From Dyella flava (GTDB lineage: Bacteria > Pseudomonadota > Gammaproteobacteria > Xanthomonadales > Rhodanobacteraceae): 64,000 nt of DNA. Positions within the stretch are counted from its first letter, which is position 1. Every line of letters begins with the position of its first letter. The notes beneath the pieces were generated by a model. The model saw only the letters and a program-made list of their open reading frames with translations, had not been told where the DNA came from and ran no database searches. This document shows positions 55,729-63,904 of the stretch, in pieces. The stretch is taken from the NCBI RefSeq assembly GCF_016904955.1, contig NZ_JADIKE010000037.1, positions 62,001-126,000 of the forward strand, read 5' to 3'. A program made the translations under genes and the position numbers.

Positions 55729-55753
55729 TATTTCGCATCCCATGCGGAAAATT
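55729..55753. promoter_or_regulatory. Candidate Lrp/AldR-binding dyad between the regulator gene and ald
   Basis: TATTTCGCAT and ATGCGGAAAA form an imperfect AT-rich dyad around CCC, just upstream of the regulator gene. Lrp-family boxes are degenerate, so this is tentative. Confidence 0.3.
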
Positions 55754-55867
55754 AGCAAATCGATCACCTTAATAAAAGAGAAATTGCGCAATGTCTCGAT
55801 CATACTGCCACCCGCGCGAAGCCGGGAGAACCGGCGCGTCTTCAGCCCTTTTCTAGAGAGAACAATC

Positions 55868-56986
55868 ATGCGCATCGGTGTACCGAAAGAGATCAAGAAT
55901 CACGAGTACCGCGTAGGCCTCGTTCCGTCGTCCGTGCAGGAACTCGTGCACAACGGCCATCAGGTGATGGTCCAGAAGGATGCAGGTATCGGCGCGGGGC
56001 TGACGGATGCCGACTACATCGCTGCTGGCGCCACGATCGTCGACAATGCCGACCAGATCTTCGCCGAAGCCGACATGATCGTGAAGGTAAAAGAGCCGCT
56101 GGCGGTCGAACGCAAGAAGCTCCGCAAGGGCCAGATCCTGTTTACCTACCTGCACCTGGCGCCCGACGCCGAGCAGACCCATGACCTGATCGCCTCCGGC
56201 GCGATCTGCATTGCCTATGAAACCGTCACCTCCAACAACGGCTCGCTGCCGCTGCTGACCCCGATGTCCGAGGTCGCCGGCCGTCTGGCACCGCAGGTGG
56301 GTGCCCATTCGCTGGAAAAGGCCCAGGGCGGCCGCGGCGTGCTGCTTGGCGGCGTGCCGGGCGTAGCCGCTGCTGAAGTGGTCATTCTGGGCGGCGGCGT
56401 TTCCGGTACCCATGCAGCCACCATCGCCGTCGGCATGGGCGCCAAGGTCACGGTCGTCGACCGTTCGGCCGAAGCCCTCAAGCGCCTCGCCACCCAGTTC
56501 GGCACCTCCATCTCCACCGTGTTCTCCACCCGCTCGGCGATTGAGGAACTGGTGCGCCGCGCCGACCTGCTGATCGGTACCGTGCTGGTGCCGGGTGCTG
56601 CCGCACCGAAGCTGGTGACGCATGACATGGTGCGCAGCATGAAGCCGGGTTCGGTCATCGTTGACGTAGCCATCGACCAGGGCGGCTGCGTGGAAACCTC
56701 GCACGCCACCACCCACTCCGACCCAACCTACGTGGTCGACGGCGTGGTGCATTACTGCGTGGCCAACATGCCCGGCGCGGTTGCTCGCACCTCGACCTTT
56801 GCGCTCAACAACGTCACCCTGCCGTTTGCCCTGTCCCTGGCCAACCACGGCTGGAAGAAGGCGCTGGCGCAAGACGCGCACCTGCGCAACGGTCTGAACG
56901 TGTGCGAAGGCAAGGTCACCTGCGAGCCGGTGGCCCAGGTTCACAACCTGCCCTACGTGAAGGCTGAAACAGCTATCGGCATGTAA
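55868..56986 (+). CDS. ald: Alanine dehydrogenase
   Basis: The 372-residue NAD enzyme interconverts alanine with pyruvate and ammonia. The start MRIGVPKEIKNHEYRVGLVP, the catalytic Lys/His region (VKVKEPL and LFTYLHLAPD) and the nucleotide motif VVILGGGVSGTHAATIAVGM are typical. DVAIDQGGCVETS closes the active site. ATG 55868 was chosen by homology. The divergent Lrp-type gene suggests induction by alanine. Confidence 0.97.
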   Translation: MRIGVPKEIKNHEYRVGLVPSSVQELVHNGHQVMVQKDAGIGAGLTDADYIAAGATIVDNADQIFAEADMIVKVKEPLAVERKKLRKGQILFTYLHLAPDAEQTHDLIASGAICIAYETVTSNNGSLPLLTPMSEVAGRLAPQVGAHSLEKAQGGRGVLLGGVPGVAAAEVVILGGGVSGTHAATIAVGMGAKVTVVDRSAEALKRLATQFGTSISTVFSTRSAIEELVRRADLLIGTVLVPGAAAPKLVTHDMVRSMKPGSVIVDVAIDQGGCVETSHATTHSDPTYVVDGVVHYCVANMPGAVARTSTFALNNVTLPFALSLANHGWKKALAQDAHLRNGLNVCEGKVTCEPVAQVHNLPYVKAETAIGM

Positions 56987-56999
56987 GCCGATCTGCATG

Positions 57000-57032
57000 C
57001 GATGTCCCTGCAACATGTGTGCAGGGACATCG
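57000..57032 (+). terminator. Strong hairpin after ald (no T tract)
   Basis: CGATGTCCCTGCA and TGCAGGGACATCG form a perfect 13-bp stem with a 7-base loop, 13 bases after the ald stop. No T run follows, so it may stabilise the mRNA end or work with Rho and not be a classical terminator. Confidence 0.6.
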
Positions 57033-57051
57033 TGTCAAACAGGCGCCACGC

Positions 57052-57921
57052 TTATACCCTGGCGCACATCACTCGTCCGCCGGTGCGCAATCCATCCTTG
57101 CGGCGATACAGATAGCGCCGGTTCAACACATCCGGTGTGCAGGTTTCGGCTTCGCTGAACCCAAGATCCAGCAATTGCTGCTGCAATACCTGCGGATCGA
57201 ACGCGGAAACCCAGGGCTCTCCAGCCGCCGCCGCGCGCTGCCCCATCACTTCGCCGATCACCCGTTCAATCGGATTGAGCATGGACGCCGGCACGCGATA
57301 GTCGAAACAGATCGAGCTACCTTGCGGCAAGCAGGCGACAAAGCCCAGCGTTTCCATGATTGCGGCTTCGGTGAGATACATCGTGACACCAAGCCAGGAG
57401 AAACAGGCGGCCTGATCGCTACGAAAGCCAGCCTCAGTCAACCCTTGCCCCAATGTCCCATGCTCGAAATCGACCGGCGCGTAGATCAGGTTTTCCGGCA
57501 CAGGAATTCCCGCCTGGCTAAGGCAGCGCCGCTTCCATTGTTGCGTCGAAGGATGATCGACTTCGAACACGCGAAGACCCGTCTTGCCATGCGGATTGCG
57601 ATAGGCAAACGTATCCAGGCCCGCGCCAAGCACCACATATTGCCGAACGCCCGCTTGCACCGCATGGGCCAATTCATCTTCCGCAACCCGGCTGCGCACG
57701 ACCAGCGCGGCGCGCAAGCCGCGCATCATGGGTTCGTTGTATTGATAGGGATCTTCGCGCATGGCCGCCTCGGTTTCTGCGCCAAGGATCGGCAAGGCAA
57801 GCGGGTCCTCCAGCACGATGGGTTCATCCAGCAGCTGATGCGCAGCGCGCTGCAGGGCCACTAGCAGCGCCGTGCGACTGGGCTCACCGGTTCGGATAAT
57901 GTTTTCGGGCGTCATGGTCAT
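57052..57921 (-). CDS. SAM-dependent methyltransferase (leucine carboxyl methyltransferase-like)
   Basis: The 289-residue protein belongs to the putative SAM-dependent methyltransferase group related to leucine carboxyl methyltransferases. It shows RSRVAEDELAHAV, QYVVLGAGLDTFAYR (SAM site), VFEVDHPSTQQWKR and WLGVTMYLTEAAI. Natural substrates are not known. The ATG at 57921 has GGAG seven bases upstream; 57915 is the alternative. Confidence 0.82.
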   Translation of the reverse strand: MTMTPENIIRTGEPSRTALLVALQRAAHQLLDEPIVLEDPLALPILGAETEAAMREDPYQYNEPMMRGLRAALVVRSRVAEDELAHAVQAGVRQYVVLGAGLDTFAYRNPHGKTGLRVFEVDHPSTQQWKRRCLSQAGIPVPENLIYAPVDFEHGTLGQGLTEAGFRSDQAACFSWLGVTMYLTEAAIMETLGFVACLPQGSSICFDYRVPASMLNPIERVIGEVMGQRAAAAGEPWVSAFDPQVLQQQLLDLGFSEAETCTPDVLNRRYLYRRKDGLRTGGRVMCARV

Positions 57922-57952
57922 CGTGCAGCTCCATGCTGTGCACACGAATGTA

Positions 57953-58405
57953 TCAGCTCAGCATCAAGCCATATTCACAAAACACCTGATCGCGCTCCCA
58001 CCCCAGCGATTCATACAGTGCCTGCGCAGGCTTGTTATCCAGTGCCGTGGTCAACGCGAGGCTTGCAGCCCCCAGCGCGCGCGAATGTTCCGCCGCCGCC
58101 AACAGCAAGGCCTTGGCTACGCCGTGCCGGCGCGCCTGCACGGAAACGAAAAGATCATTGAGCAAGTAAGTGCGCACTGCACGCACCGAGGAGAACAACG
58201 GATAAAGCTGGATGAAACCAAGGCCCGTACCCTGCTCATCGCAAGCCAGCAAAATCACCGATTCATGATGAGCAAAGCGTTCGGCAAGAAAGCTCCGCGC
58301 ACGTGCAGGATCCGGCGGCTGCCGGTAGAACTGCCGGTAGCCATCGAACAGCGGCACAAGTGTGTCAAGGTGGTGGACAGTGGCCTGATGAATCGTGAAG
58401 CGCAT
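57953..58405 (-). CDS. GNAT family N-acetyltransferase
   Basis: The 150-residue protein has the GNAT fold: MRFTIHQATVHHLDTLVPLF, FIQLYPLFSS, then TYLLNDLFVSVQARRHGVAK (acetyl-CoA site Q/RxxGxA) and ALYESLGWERD at the end. Substrate unknown. ATG 58405 was chosen; the longer open frame runs into the rlmH region. Confidence 0.85.
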   Translation of the reverse strand: MRFTIHQATVHHLDTLVPLFDGYRQFYRQPPDPARARSFLAERFAHHESVILLACDEQGTGLGFIQLYPLFSSVRAVRTYLLNDLFVSVQARRHGVAKALLLAAAEHSRALGAASLALTTALDNKPAQALYESLGWERDQVFCEYGLMLS

Positions 58406-58457
58406 GCGGACTCCGGTGGCGATGCAGACGCACACGGAGGCTTGCCTAAGCCTGCCA

Positions 58458-58928
58458 CTATGCGCGGTGATAAGGGTGACCGGCGAGCAAGCTTGTTGCG
58501 CGATAAAGCTGCTCGGCCAGCACCAACCGCACCAGCATATGCGGCAGCGTGAGCGGACCCAATGACCACTTTTGATCGGCACGCGCCAAAACATCGGGCG
58601 AGTGGCCATCGGGTCCGCCGATCAGAAAGGCCAGGTCCCGCCCGGCCATGCGCCACTTCGCAAGTTGTTCGGCAAGCTCTTCGCTGGACCACGTTTTGCC
58701 GCGTCCGTCGAGAGCAACCACATGGATATCGCGCGGCAGCGCGGCAAGGATCGCCGCGCCCTCGTCCTGTATCGCGCGCGCATCGTCACGGCCCTTGCCA
58801 CGCGCGCCGGGCCTTAGTTCGATCAGTTCGATAGGCAAATCGTGGGAGAGCCGTTTGCGGTATTCGGCAAACCCTTCTGCAACCCATGCGGGCATGCGTT
58901 CGCCGATGGCGATAAGGCGAACGCGCAT
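58458..58928 (-). CDS. rlmH: 23S rRNA (pseudouridine1915-N3)-methyltransferase RlmH
   Basis: The 156-residue SPOUT methyltransferase modifies pseudouridine 1915. VVALDGRGKTWSSEELAEQL, FLIGGPDGHSPDVLARAD and the C-terminal HMLVRLVLAEQLYRA with HPYHR are diagnostic. It is 10 bases after rsfS, as in most proteobacteria. Confidence 0.96.
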   Translation of the reverse strand: MRVRLIAIGERMPAWVAEGFAEYRKRLSHDLPIELIELRPGARGKGRDDARAIQDEGAAILAALPRDIHVVALDGRGKTWSSEELAEQLAKWRMAGRDLAFLIGGPDGHSPDVLARADQKWSLGPLTLPHMLVRLVLAEQLYRATSLLAGHPYHRA

Positions 58929-58938
58929 GCCGGATTTA

Positions 58939-59325
58939 TTAACTGGCTAGGGCGGCTTCGCCCTGGGCGTCGCGGTCACCCACCGTCCACAGGCGTTCCA
59001 GCCCGTAGAACTCACGGATGCGCGGCAACATGACGTGCACGATCACGTCTCCCAGATCCACCAGCACCCACTCCGCTTCCTGCTCGCCTTCGACACCAAG
59101 CGGCATCACGCCCGCCTTTTTGGCGAACTTGACCACTTCGTCGGCGATGGATTTGACGTGGCGTGCCGAGGTGCCGGAAGCAATCACGAGCAGGTCGGCG
59201 ATGGAAGTTTTGCCGCGCACATCGATCTCACGAATGTCCTTGGCTTTCAGATCTTCGAGTGCGGCGATGACGGACTTGCGCAGGACGGCCGTGGTGACGG
59301 CCTTGGTATGGCGGGCAGCAGTCAA
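58939..59325 (-). CDS. rsfS: Ribosomal silencing factor RsfS
   Basis: The 128-residue protein binds L14 and blocks subunit joining under starvation. [40 protein letters not shown] and [14 protein letters not shown] are the RsfS motifs. It is paired with rlmH. About 193 bases to the next gene upstream hold nothing recognisable. Confidence 0.95.
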   Translation of the reverse strand: MTAARHTKAVTTAVLRKSVIAALEDLKAKDIREIDVRGKTSIADLLVIASGTSARHVKSIADEVVKFAKKAGVMPLGVEGEQEAEWVLVDLGDVIVHVMLPRIREFYGLERLWTVGDRDAQGEAALAS

Positions 59326-59518
59326 GAGCTAGGGCCTCTCAGCGTATCGACGGCGCGGGATCGCGCGAGCCCAGTATATCCGCCCTGCCATGGCAACACG
59401 TCAAGCGGATGTTTCAGGTGCGGGGTATCCCATCGTGGCGACAAGGCCAACCGCCCGGAAACGTCTCCGGCGCGGAGCCTCCACATCAACCGGGCCGTGC
59501 AGCACCGAAACCGGGGGC

Positions 59519-60169
59519 TCAATGCCTGGACAGCAGCCGGCCGCCCATCATCGCATTGACGCCCACCACGATCGCGATGGCCAGCGCGTGCATTAGCAGG
59601 TCCGACGCGGTGGCATCGACGTTGTGGCAGATCTCCAGCAAACAAGCCGAAGCCGAAGCGCTGGCGAGCCCCGTCATCACCGCTGTCAGCGTCGGTCGCA
59701 ACGGACAAGCGCGCCGCAAAAGCCAGACCAGGAGCGCCGAGAGCGGCACCGAAAAGCTGATGATGAAGATCAGGCAATGATTGGCCTCGTGCATATCCAT
59801 CACGGGCAAGCCGGGAATATGGGCGCGCAGACAGCCCAGGCCACTGGCCCCGATCCACAGCATGGCACTGGGCAACGGCAGCCACGCCCAGGCCAGGGGC
59901 CGCCCCGGCACCGCCAGCACGAACGCCGCCAACACCGCCGTCACGGCGGTAACCAGCGCCCCGCATGCAGCCCAGCCGAGGTCCGGCGCAACAGCCCAAC
60001 GGTGCAGCATGGTGTGCGCGCCGTAGCGCACGAATAGCACCGCGGCAATCACCGCCACGACTGCCAGCCAGCCGAGCGCACGCTGCCACGGCGGCAGCAG
60101 ACGCCGGACCGGCGTCAGCTCGGCACCGAGCGTGTCGATCAGGGCTTGATGGCGTACCGGCTCGGACAT
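59519..60169 (-). CDS. nrsF: NrsF-like (DUF1109) membrane anti-sigma factor
   Basis: The 216-residue protein has about six hydrophobic segments and matches the NrsF/DUF1109 family of ECF anti-sigma factors. Cysteines lie at 69, 113, 132, 155, 176 and 181. Cys132 (EANHCLIFI) and Cys181 (LLEICHNVDA) fall at nearly the same places as the two cysteines reported to sense heavy metals in Caulobacter NrsF. The gene is 5 bases after the ECF sigma gene and shares its promoter. It would hold the sigma factor at the membrane until its thiols are changed. Confidence 0.87.
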   Translation of the reverse strand: MSEPVRHQALIDTLGAELTPVRRLLPPWQRALGWLAVVAVIAAVLFVRYGAHTMLHRWAVAPDLGWAACGALVTAVTAVLAAFVLAVPGRPLAWAWLPLPSAMLWIGASGLGCLRAHIPGLPVMDMHEANHCLIFIISFSVPLSALLVWLLRRACPLRPTLTAVMTGLASASASACLLEICHNVDATASDLLMHALAIAIVVGVNAMMGGRLLSRH

Positions 60170-60174
60170 CGGGC

Positions 60175-60852
60175 TCAGGGTTCTCCGTTCAGGCGATCGC
60201 GCAGCGTTTTCAGCGCGCGGTGCAGGTTTACTTTCAACGCGCCGGTCTTGCGGCCGGTGCTTTCGGCAGCCTCGGCCAGCGAGCGCTCCTTCAAGCCGAG
60301 CTGCTCCACTGCTTCACGCTGGCCGGGCGGCAAGGTATCGATCGCTGCACGCAAACGCGTGGCCTCCTGCTTGCGCTCGGTATCCGCGCTGGCGTCGTCA
60401 CGATCGGCGTGCATTTCGTAAGCCAGTTCGTCGTGGACTTCGCGCCGGTCGCGCCGGCCATGACTGCGCAACACATCAATGGCGCGGCGGCTCGCAATGG
60501 CCGACAGCCATGCATCGAAAGAACGCGCCGGATCAAAGGTGTGACGCACGCGATGCACGGTAAGCAGGGTTTCCTGCACCACATCGTCCAGCGCATCCAG
60601 CGCCACACCTTGTCGCCTGGCCACCGCCCGAATCAGCGCAACCGAATCGCTCAACAGGCGCGAATAAGCGCGCTGGTCGCCAGCTTGCGCGGCGGCCATC
60701 CACGCCGCCCGCTGCCGGTCAGCCTGCTCGTTGGCACTGATGGATTCGGTTGACACAGCCTTGACGGTATCCGGGACCTTGCGTGGAAGCCCACGTAGTA
60801 GGGCCCACGGACCATCAAAGGTCAAGGTGCCAGCAGTCAGGGTCGGTGACAT
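60175..60852 (-). CDS. ECF sigma factor (SigF-like)
   Basis: The 225-residue sigma factor has region 2 (QRAYSRLLSDSVALIRAVAR to FDAWLSAIASRRAIDVLRSH) and region 4 (LPPGQREAVEQLGLKERSLA to TGALKVNLHRALKTLRDRL). Pairing with NrsF places it with Caulobacter SigF. ATG 60852 lies about 30 bases downstream of the predicted promoter and ten bases after GGGAT. An in-frame GTG at 60756 would remove 32 unconserved residues and is the main alternative. Both divergent promoters match, so it likely activates itself and the dipZ-msrB operon. Confidence 0.88.
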   Translation of the reverse strand: MSPTLTAGTLTFDGPWALLRGLPRKVPDTVKAVSTESISANEQADRQRAAWMAAAQAGDQRAYSRLLSDSVALIRAVARRQGVALDALDDVVQETLLTVHRVRHTFDPARSFDAWLSAIASRRAIDVLRSHGRRDRREVHDELAYEMHADRDDASADTERKQEATRLRAAIDTLPPGQREAVEQLGLKERSLAEAAESTGRKTGALKVNLHRALKTLRDRLNGEP

Positions 60853-60889
60853 GACATGCGTTATCCCGCTTGCTGCTACATGGCCTTTA

Positions 60890-60915
60890 TTCGCTGGCCG
60901 CGCAGCACTGGTTAC
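60890..60915 (-). promoter_or_regulatory. SigF-type promoter for the ECF-nrsF operon
   Basis: On the minus strand, GTAACC (60915-60910), 16 bases, then CGAA (60893-60890). This matches the Caulobacter SigF motif as I remember it. It points to the ECF sigma gene at 60852 and would provide positive autoregulation. Confidence 0.72.
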
Positions 60916-60940
60916 GCTGCCAATAAGCTGACTCGCACTT

Positions 60941-60966
60941 GTAACCGTATCGCCCCATTTGGCGAA
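60941..60966 (+). promoter_or_regulatory. SigF-type promoter for the dipZ-msrB operon
   Basis: GTAACC at 60941-60946, 16 bases, then CGAA at 60963-60966, giving a start about 27 bases before ATG 61000. It has the same boxes and the same spacing as the divergent copy at 60915-60890, and the two -35 boxes are 25 bases apart. Confidence 0.75.
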
Positions 60967-60999
60967 TACTCACCAGAAGCCGAATCTAGAGCCGATGTC

Positions 61000-62724
61000 A
61001 TGATCTTGCTGATCCTCGCCTTTCTGGGCGGCGTGTTGACCATTCTCAGCCCGTGCATCCTGCCCGTCCTGCCGTTTGTATTTGCACGCGCCGACCGCCC
61101 GTTCGCGCGCAATGGCCTGCCGATGCTGATCGGCATGGCGCTCACATTTGCGCTGGTTGCCACGCTGGCCGCAGTCGGCGGCGGCTGGGCGGTGCGCGCC
61201 AATCAATATGGGCGTTACATCGCGCTGATCGTGCTGGCGATGCTCGGCATCACCCTGCTCTCTTCGCACTTTGCCGAATGGATCTCCCGACCGTTCGTGA
61301 AGCTGGGTAATCGGTTGACCGAACATTCGGATGCACAAAACGATTCCCCCTGGTCGGCAGCAGGACTGGGAGTGGCGACCGGACTGCTATGGGCGCCGTG
61401 CGCCGGACCGATCCTGGGATTGCTGCTGACCGGTGCCGCGATCAAGGGCGCCAGTGTGCAAACGACGCTTTTGCTGCTCACCTACGCCGCCGGCGCTGCG
61501 GTTTCATTGGCGCTTGCCTTGCTGGTCGGCGGCCGCGTTTTTGGCCTGATGAAGCGCTCGCTTGGTGCCGGGGAATGGATACGCCGCGCACTGGGCGCCT
61601 TGGTGCTCTGTGGTGTCGCCGTGATTGCGCTTGGTGCTGATACGGGACTGCTGACGCGCGTCTCGCTGGCCAGCACCAGCAGCATCGAACAAAAGCTGAT
61701 CGATGCCGTGACTCCCGCGCCAGCTACGGCAGCCCCTGCGCCCAAGGCCGGCGATGCGCTGCCGGTAGAAGGCGAACTGCCTTCGCTCGCCGGCGCGACC
61801 CAATGGTTCAACAGCACACCGCTGACGCCTGAATCGCTGCGCGGCAAAGTGGTCCTGGTGGATTTCTGGACGTACTCCTGCATCAACTGCATCCGCACGC
61901 TGCCTTACGTAAACGCATGGGCGCAGAAATATCGCGATCACGGCCTGGTAGTGATCGGCGTACATTCACCGGAATTCGCGTTCGAGAAGGATCCAGCCAA
62001 CGTCGCCAAGGCGATCAAGGATTTCGGCATTACCTACCCGGTAGCGGTGGATAGCAACTACGCCATCTGGCAAGCCTTCAACAACGAATACTGGCCGGCG
62101 CATTACTTCATTGATGCGCACGGCCAGATCCGCGCACATCATTTTGGCGAAGGCGACTATGCAGGCAGTGAAGACATGATTCGCCGCCTGCTGACGGACG
62201 CCGGTTACAAGAATCTTCCCGGTGGCTATGTACAGCCGGGTGCCACCGGCGCAGAGGCGGCCAGCTCCGGAGATGTCAATCGATCACCGGAAACCTACGT
62301 GGGCTACGCACGCAGCGAAAATTTCGCCGGTGGCCAGATTGCCCACGACGATCCCTGGAACTATCACGCGCCTGCCACGCTGCAAGTGAATCAATGGGCC
62401 TTCAACGGCGACTGGACGGTCGGCGAACAAAGCGCCTCGCTGGACAAACCCAATGGCAGCATCGTCTATCGATTCAGCGGCCGTGATATGCACTTGGTGC
62501 TGGGCCCGGGCAAAGACGGCAAACCCGTGCGCTTTCGCATCACGATCGATGGCAAGACGCCCGGCGACGATCACGGCGCAGATATCGATGCCGAGGGCAA
62601 CGGCACGGTAACCAGTCAACGCTTGTATCAACTGGTACGCCAGGCGCACGGCACCGGCGACCGCGTCGTTGAAATCACTTTCCTCGATCCGGGCGTACAC
62701 GCCTACGCCTTCACTTTCGGCTGA
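61000..62724 (+). CDS. DipZ-like protein: CcdA/DsbD membrane domain fused to thioredoxin-like and C-terminal domains
   Basis: The 574-residue protein begins with a DsbD/CcdA membrane part (about 1-230) holding the redox cysteines in LSPCILPVLPF (Cys19) and WAPCAGPIL. A periplasmic TlpA-like thioredoxin domain (about 265-410) with FWTYSCINCIRTLPY follows, then a C-terminal beta-rich DipZ domain (about 420-574). It carries electrons from the cytoplasm to periplasmic thiols, here most likely for the MsrB next to it (30 bases downstream). ATG 61000 was chosen because the first membrane helix starts there. Confidence 0.92.
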   Translation: MILLILAFLGGVLTILSPCILPVLPFVFARADRPFARNGLPMLIGMALTFALVATLAAVGGGWAVRANQYGRYIALIVLAMLGITLLSSHFAEWISRPFVKLGNRLTEHSDAQNDSPWSAAGLGVATGLLWAPCAGPILGLLLTGAAIKGASVQTTLLLLTYAAGAAVSLALALLVGGRVFGLMKRSLGAGEWIRRALGALVLCGVAVIALGADTGLLTRVSLASTSSIEQKLIDAVTPAPATAAPAPKAGDALPVEGELPSLAGATQWFNSTPLTPESLRGKVVLVDFWTYSCINCIRTLPYVNAWAQKYRDHGLVVIGVHSPEFAFEKDPANVAKAIKDFGITYPVAVDSNYAIWQAFNNEYWPAHYFIDAHGQIRAHHFGEGDYAGSEDMIRRLLTDAGYKNLPGGYVQPGATGAEAASSGDVNRSPETYVGYARSENFAGGQIAHDDPWNYHAPATLQVNQWAFNGDWTVGEQSASLDKPNGSIVYRFSGRDMHLVLGPGKDGKPVRFRITIDGKTPGDDHGADIDAEGNGTVTSQRLYQLVRQAHGTGDRVVEITFLDPGVHAYAFTFG

Positions 62725-62754
62725 TCGCAACAACATAAGCAACAGGAGATTCGC

Positions 62755-63384
62755 ATGGGCTCCACCTTCGACCATAACGCGATGGATCGCCGCCGCTTTC
62801 TCTTCACCGCGCTGGGCGGTGGTGCCGTCCTGGCGATAAGCGGCGTATCCGCCCTGCGCTGGCTCGGCGGCGGCAAAGGACAAGGCGTCATGAGCGCAGC
62901 CGCACCCGTCGCGGCACCCGCCCAGGATCTGCTGTTGGAATGCTTTGCCGACGACGATGGCCACAACCTTGGGCCATGCCATGTGCAGAAGTTGGTGTTG
63001 ACCGATGCACAGTGGCATCAGCGCCTTTCCGATGCGGCGTTCTACGTGATGCGCCGTGCGGGCACCGAGATGGCGTTCAGTGGTCCTCACGAAAAACCGA
63101 ACAGCAAAGGTTTGTATCGATGCGCGGGCTGCAACACTGCCCTATTCGATGCGGCCACGCAATTTGATTCCGGCACTGGCTGGCCGAGCTTCTGGCAGCC
63201 GATTGCCAAGCAGAATGTGATTGAAATTCGTGACACCAGCTACGGCATGGTCCGCACTGCCATCAGTTGCGCGGGATGCGATAGCCATCTGGGGCATGTG
63301 TTTGATGATGGGCCGGCGCCGACTGGGTTGCGGTATTGCATGAATTCGGTGGCGATGAGTTTTGTGGCGTTTCGGGTGAGTTGA
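62755..63384 (+). CDS. msrB: Tat-exported peptide-methionine (R)-S-oxide reductase MsrB
   Basis: The 209-residue protein has a Tat signal (MDRRRFLFTALGGGAV at about 10-25), a linker, and an MsrB domain from about 80. The zinc sites are CAGC (RCAGCNTALFDAAT and SCAGCDSHLGHVF). FDSGTGWPSFW and the catalytic Cys in LRYCMNSVAMSF follow. The usual RYCINSAAL has Ile/Ala where this has Met/Val. It reduces Met-R-sulfoxide in exported proteins, using electrons through DipZ upstream. Confidence 0.92.
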   Translation: MGSTFDHNAMDRRRFLFTALGGGAVLAISGVSALRWLGGGKGQGVMSAAAPVAAPAQDLLLECFADDDGHNLGPCHVQKLVLTDAQWHQRLSDAAFYVMRRAGTEMAFSGPHEKPNSKGLYRCAGCNTALFDAATQFDSGTGWPSFWQPIAKQNVIEIRDTSYGMVRTAISCAGCDSHLGHVFDDGPAPTGLRYCMNSVAMSFVAFRVS

Positions 63385-63411
63385 TGCGATTGGTGTTGGG
63401 TCGCATTGCTA

Positions 63412-63872
63412 TGTATTTCGCTGATTGAGGCATTGCCTGCGGCGCTTTCGGTCCCTAAAGGGCCCGAGTCACTTTTCTTTGCTGGCCCAAAGAAAAGTAA
63501 CCCAAAGAAATGGCCTCAAAAGCTCGTGGCACTGTGCAGGTTACAAGCCTGAACGATTACGCCATGCCCTGTTGGTTAACAGGCCACGCTTACACAGTGC
63601 CGCTATACCGCGAGGCGTCGAAGCGGTGAGGCGATAAAACAAATACGGCGAGCTTTAAGCCCTCAGCGCCCCGACGCTCGCGGTATAGCGGGGGCGCATA
63701 ACCATAGGCCATTAACTATTCCATCGCCGCCATCGCTCAGGCTTTTATCCCACCCACGCCACGAGCCTTTCAGGCCATTTCTTTGGGTTACTTTTCTTTG
63801 GGCCAGCAAAGAAAAGTGACTCGGCCTTTAGGCCGAAAGCGCCGCAGGCAATGCCTCAATCAGCGAAATACA
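63412..63872. repeat. 461-bp element with about 115-bp inverted arms (MITE-like)
   Basis: The left arm 63412-63530 and the inverted right arm 63758-63872 are nearly identical, differing by small indels around GGTCCCTAAAGGGCC versus GGCCTAAAGGCC. The 227-base middle has its own inverted pair, CGCTATACCGCGAGGCGTCG (63601-63620) with 63672-63690. No transposase or convincing coding frame is inside; frames that read SLLAQRKVTQRN are a known mistranslation of such repeats. No target duplication was found. Confidence 0.8.
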
Positions 63873-63904
63873 CGCACCTTGGCACCATGCAGACACAAAA
63901 AACC

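Noticed and set aside
55853..57016. 387-codon minus-strand frame opposite ald
   Set aside because: Antisense shadow with His/Gly/Val-biased composition.
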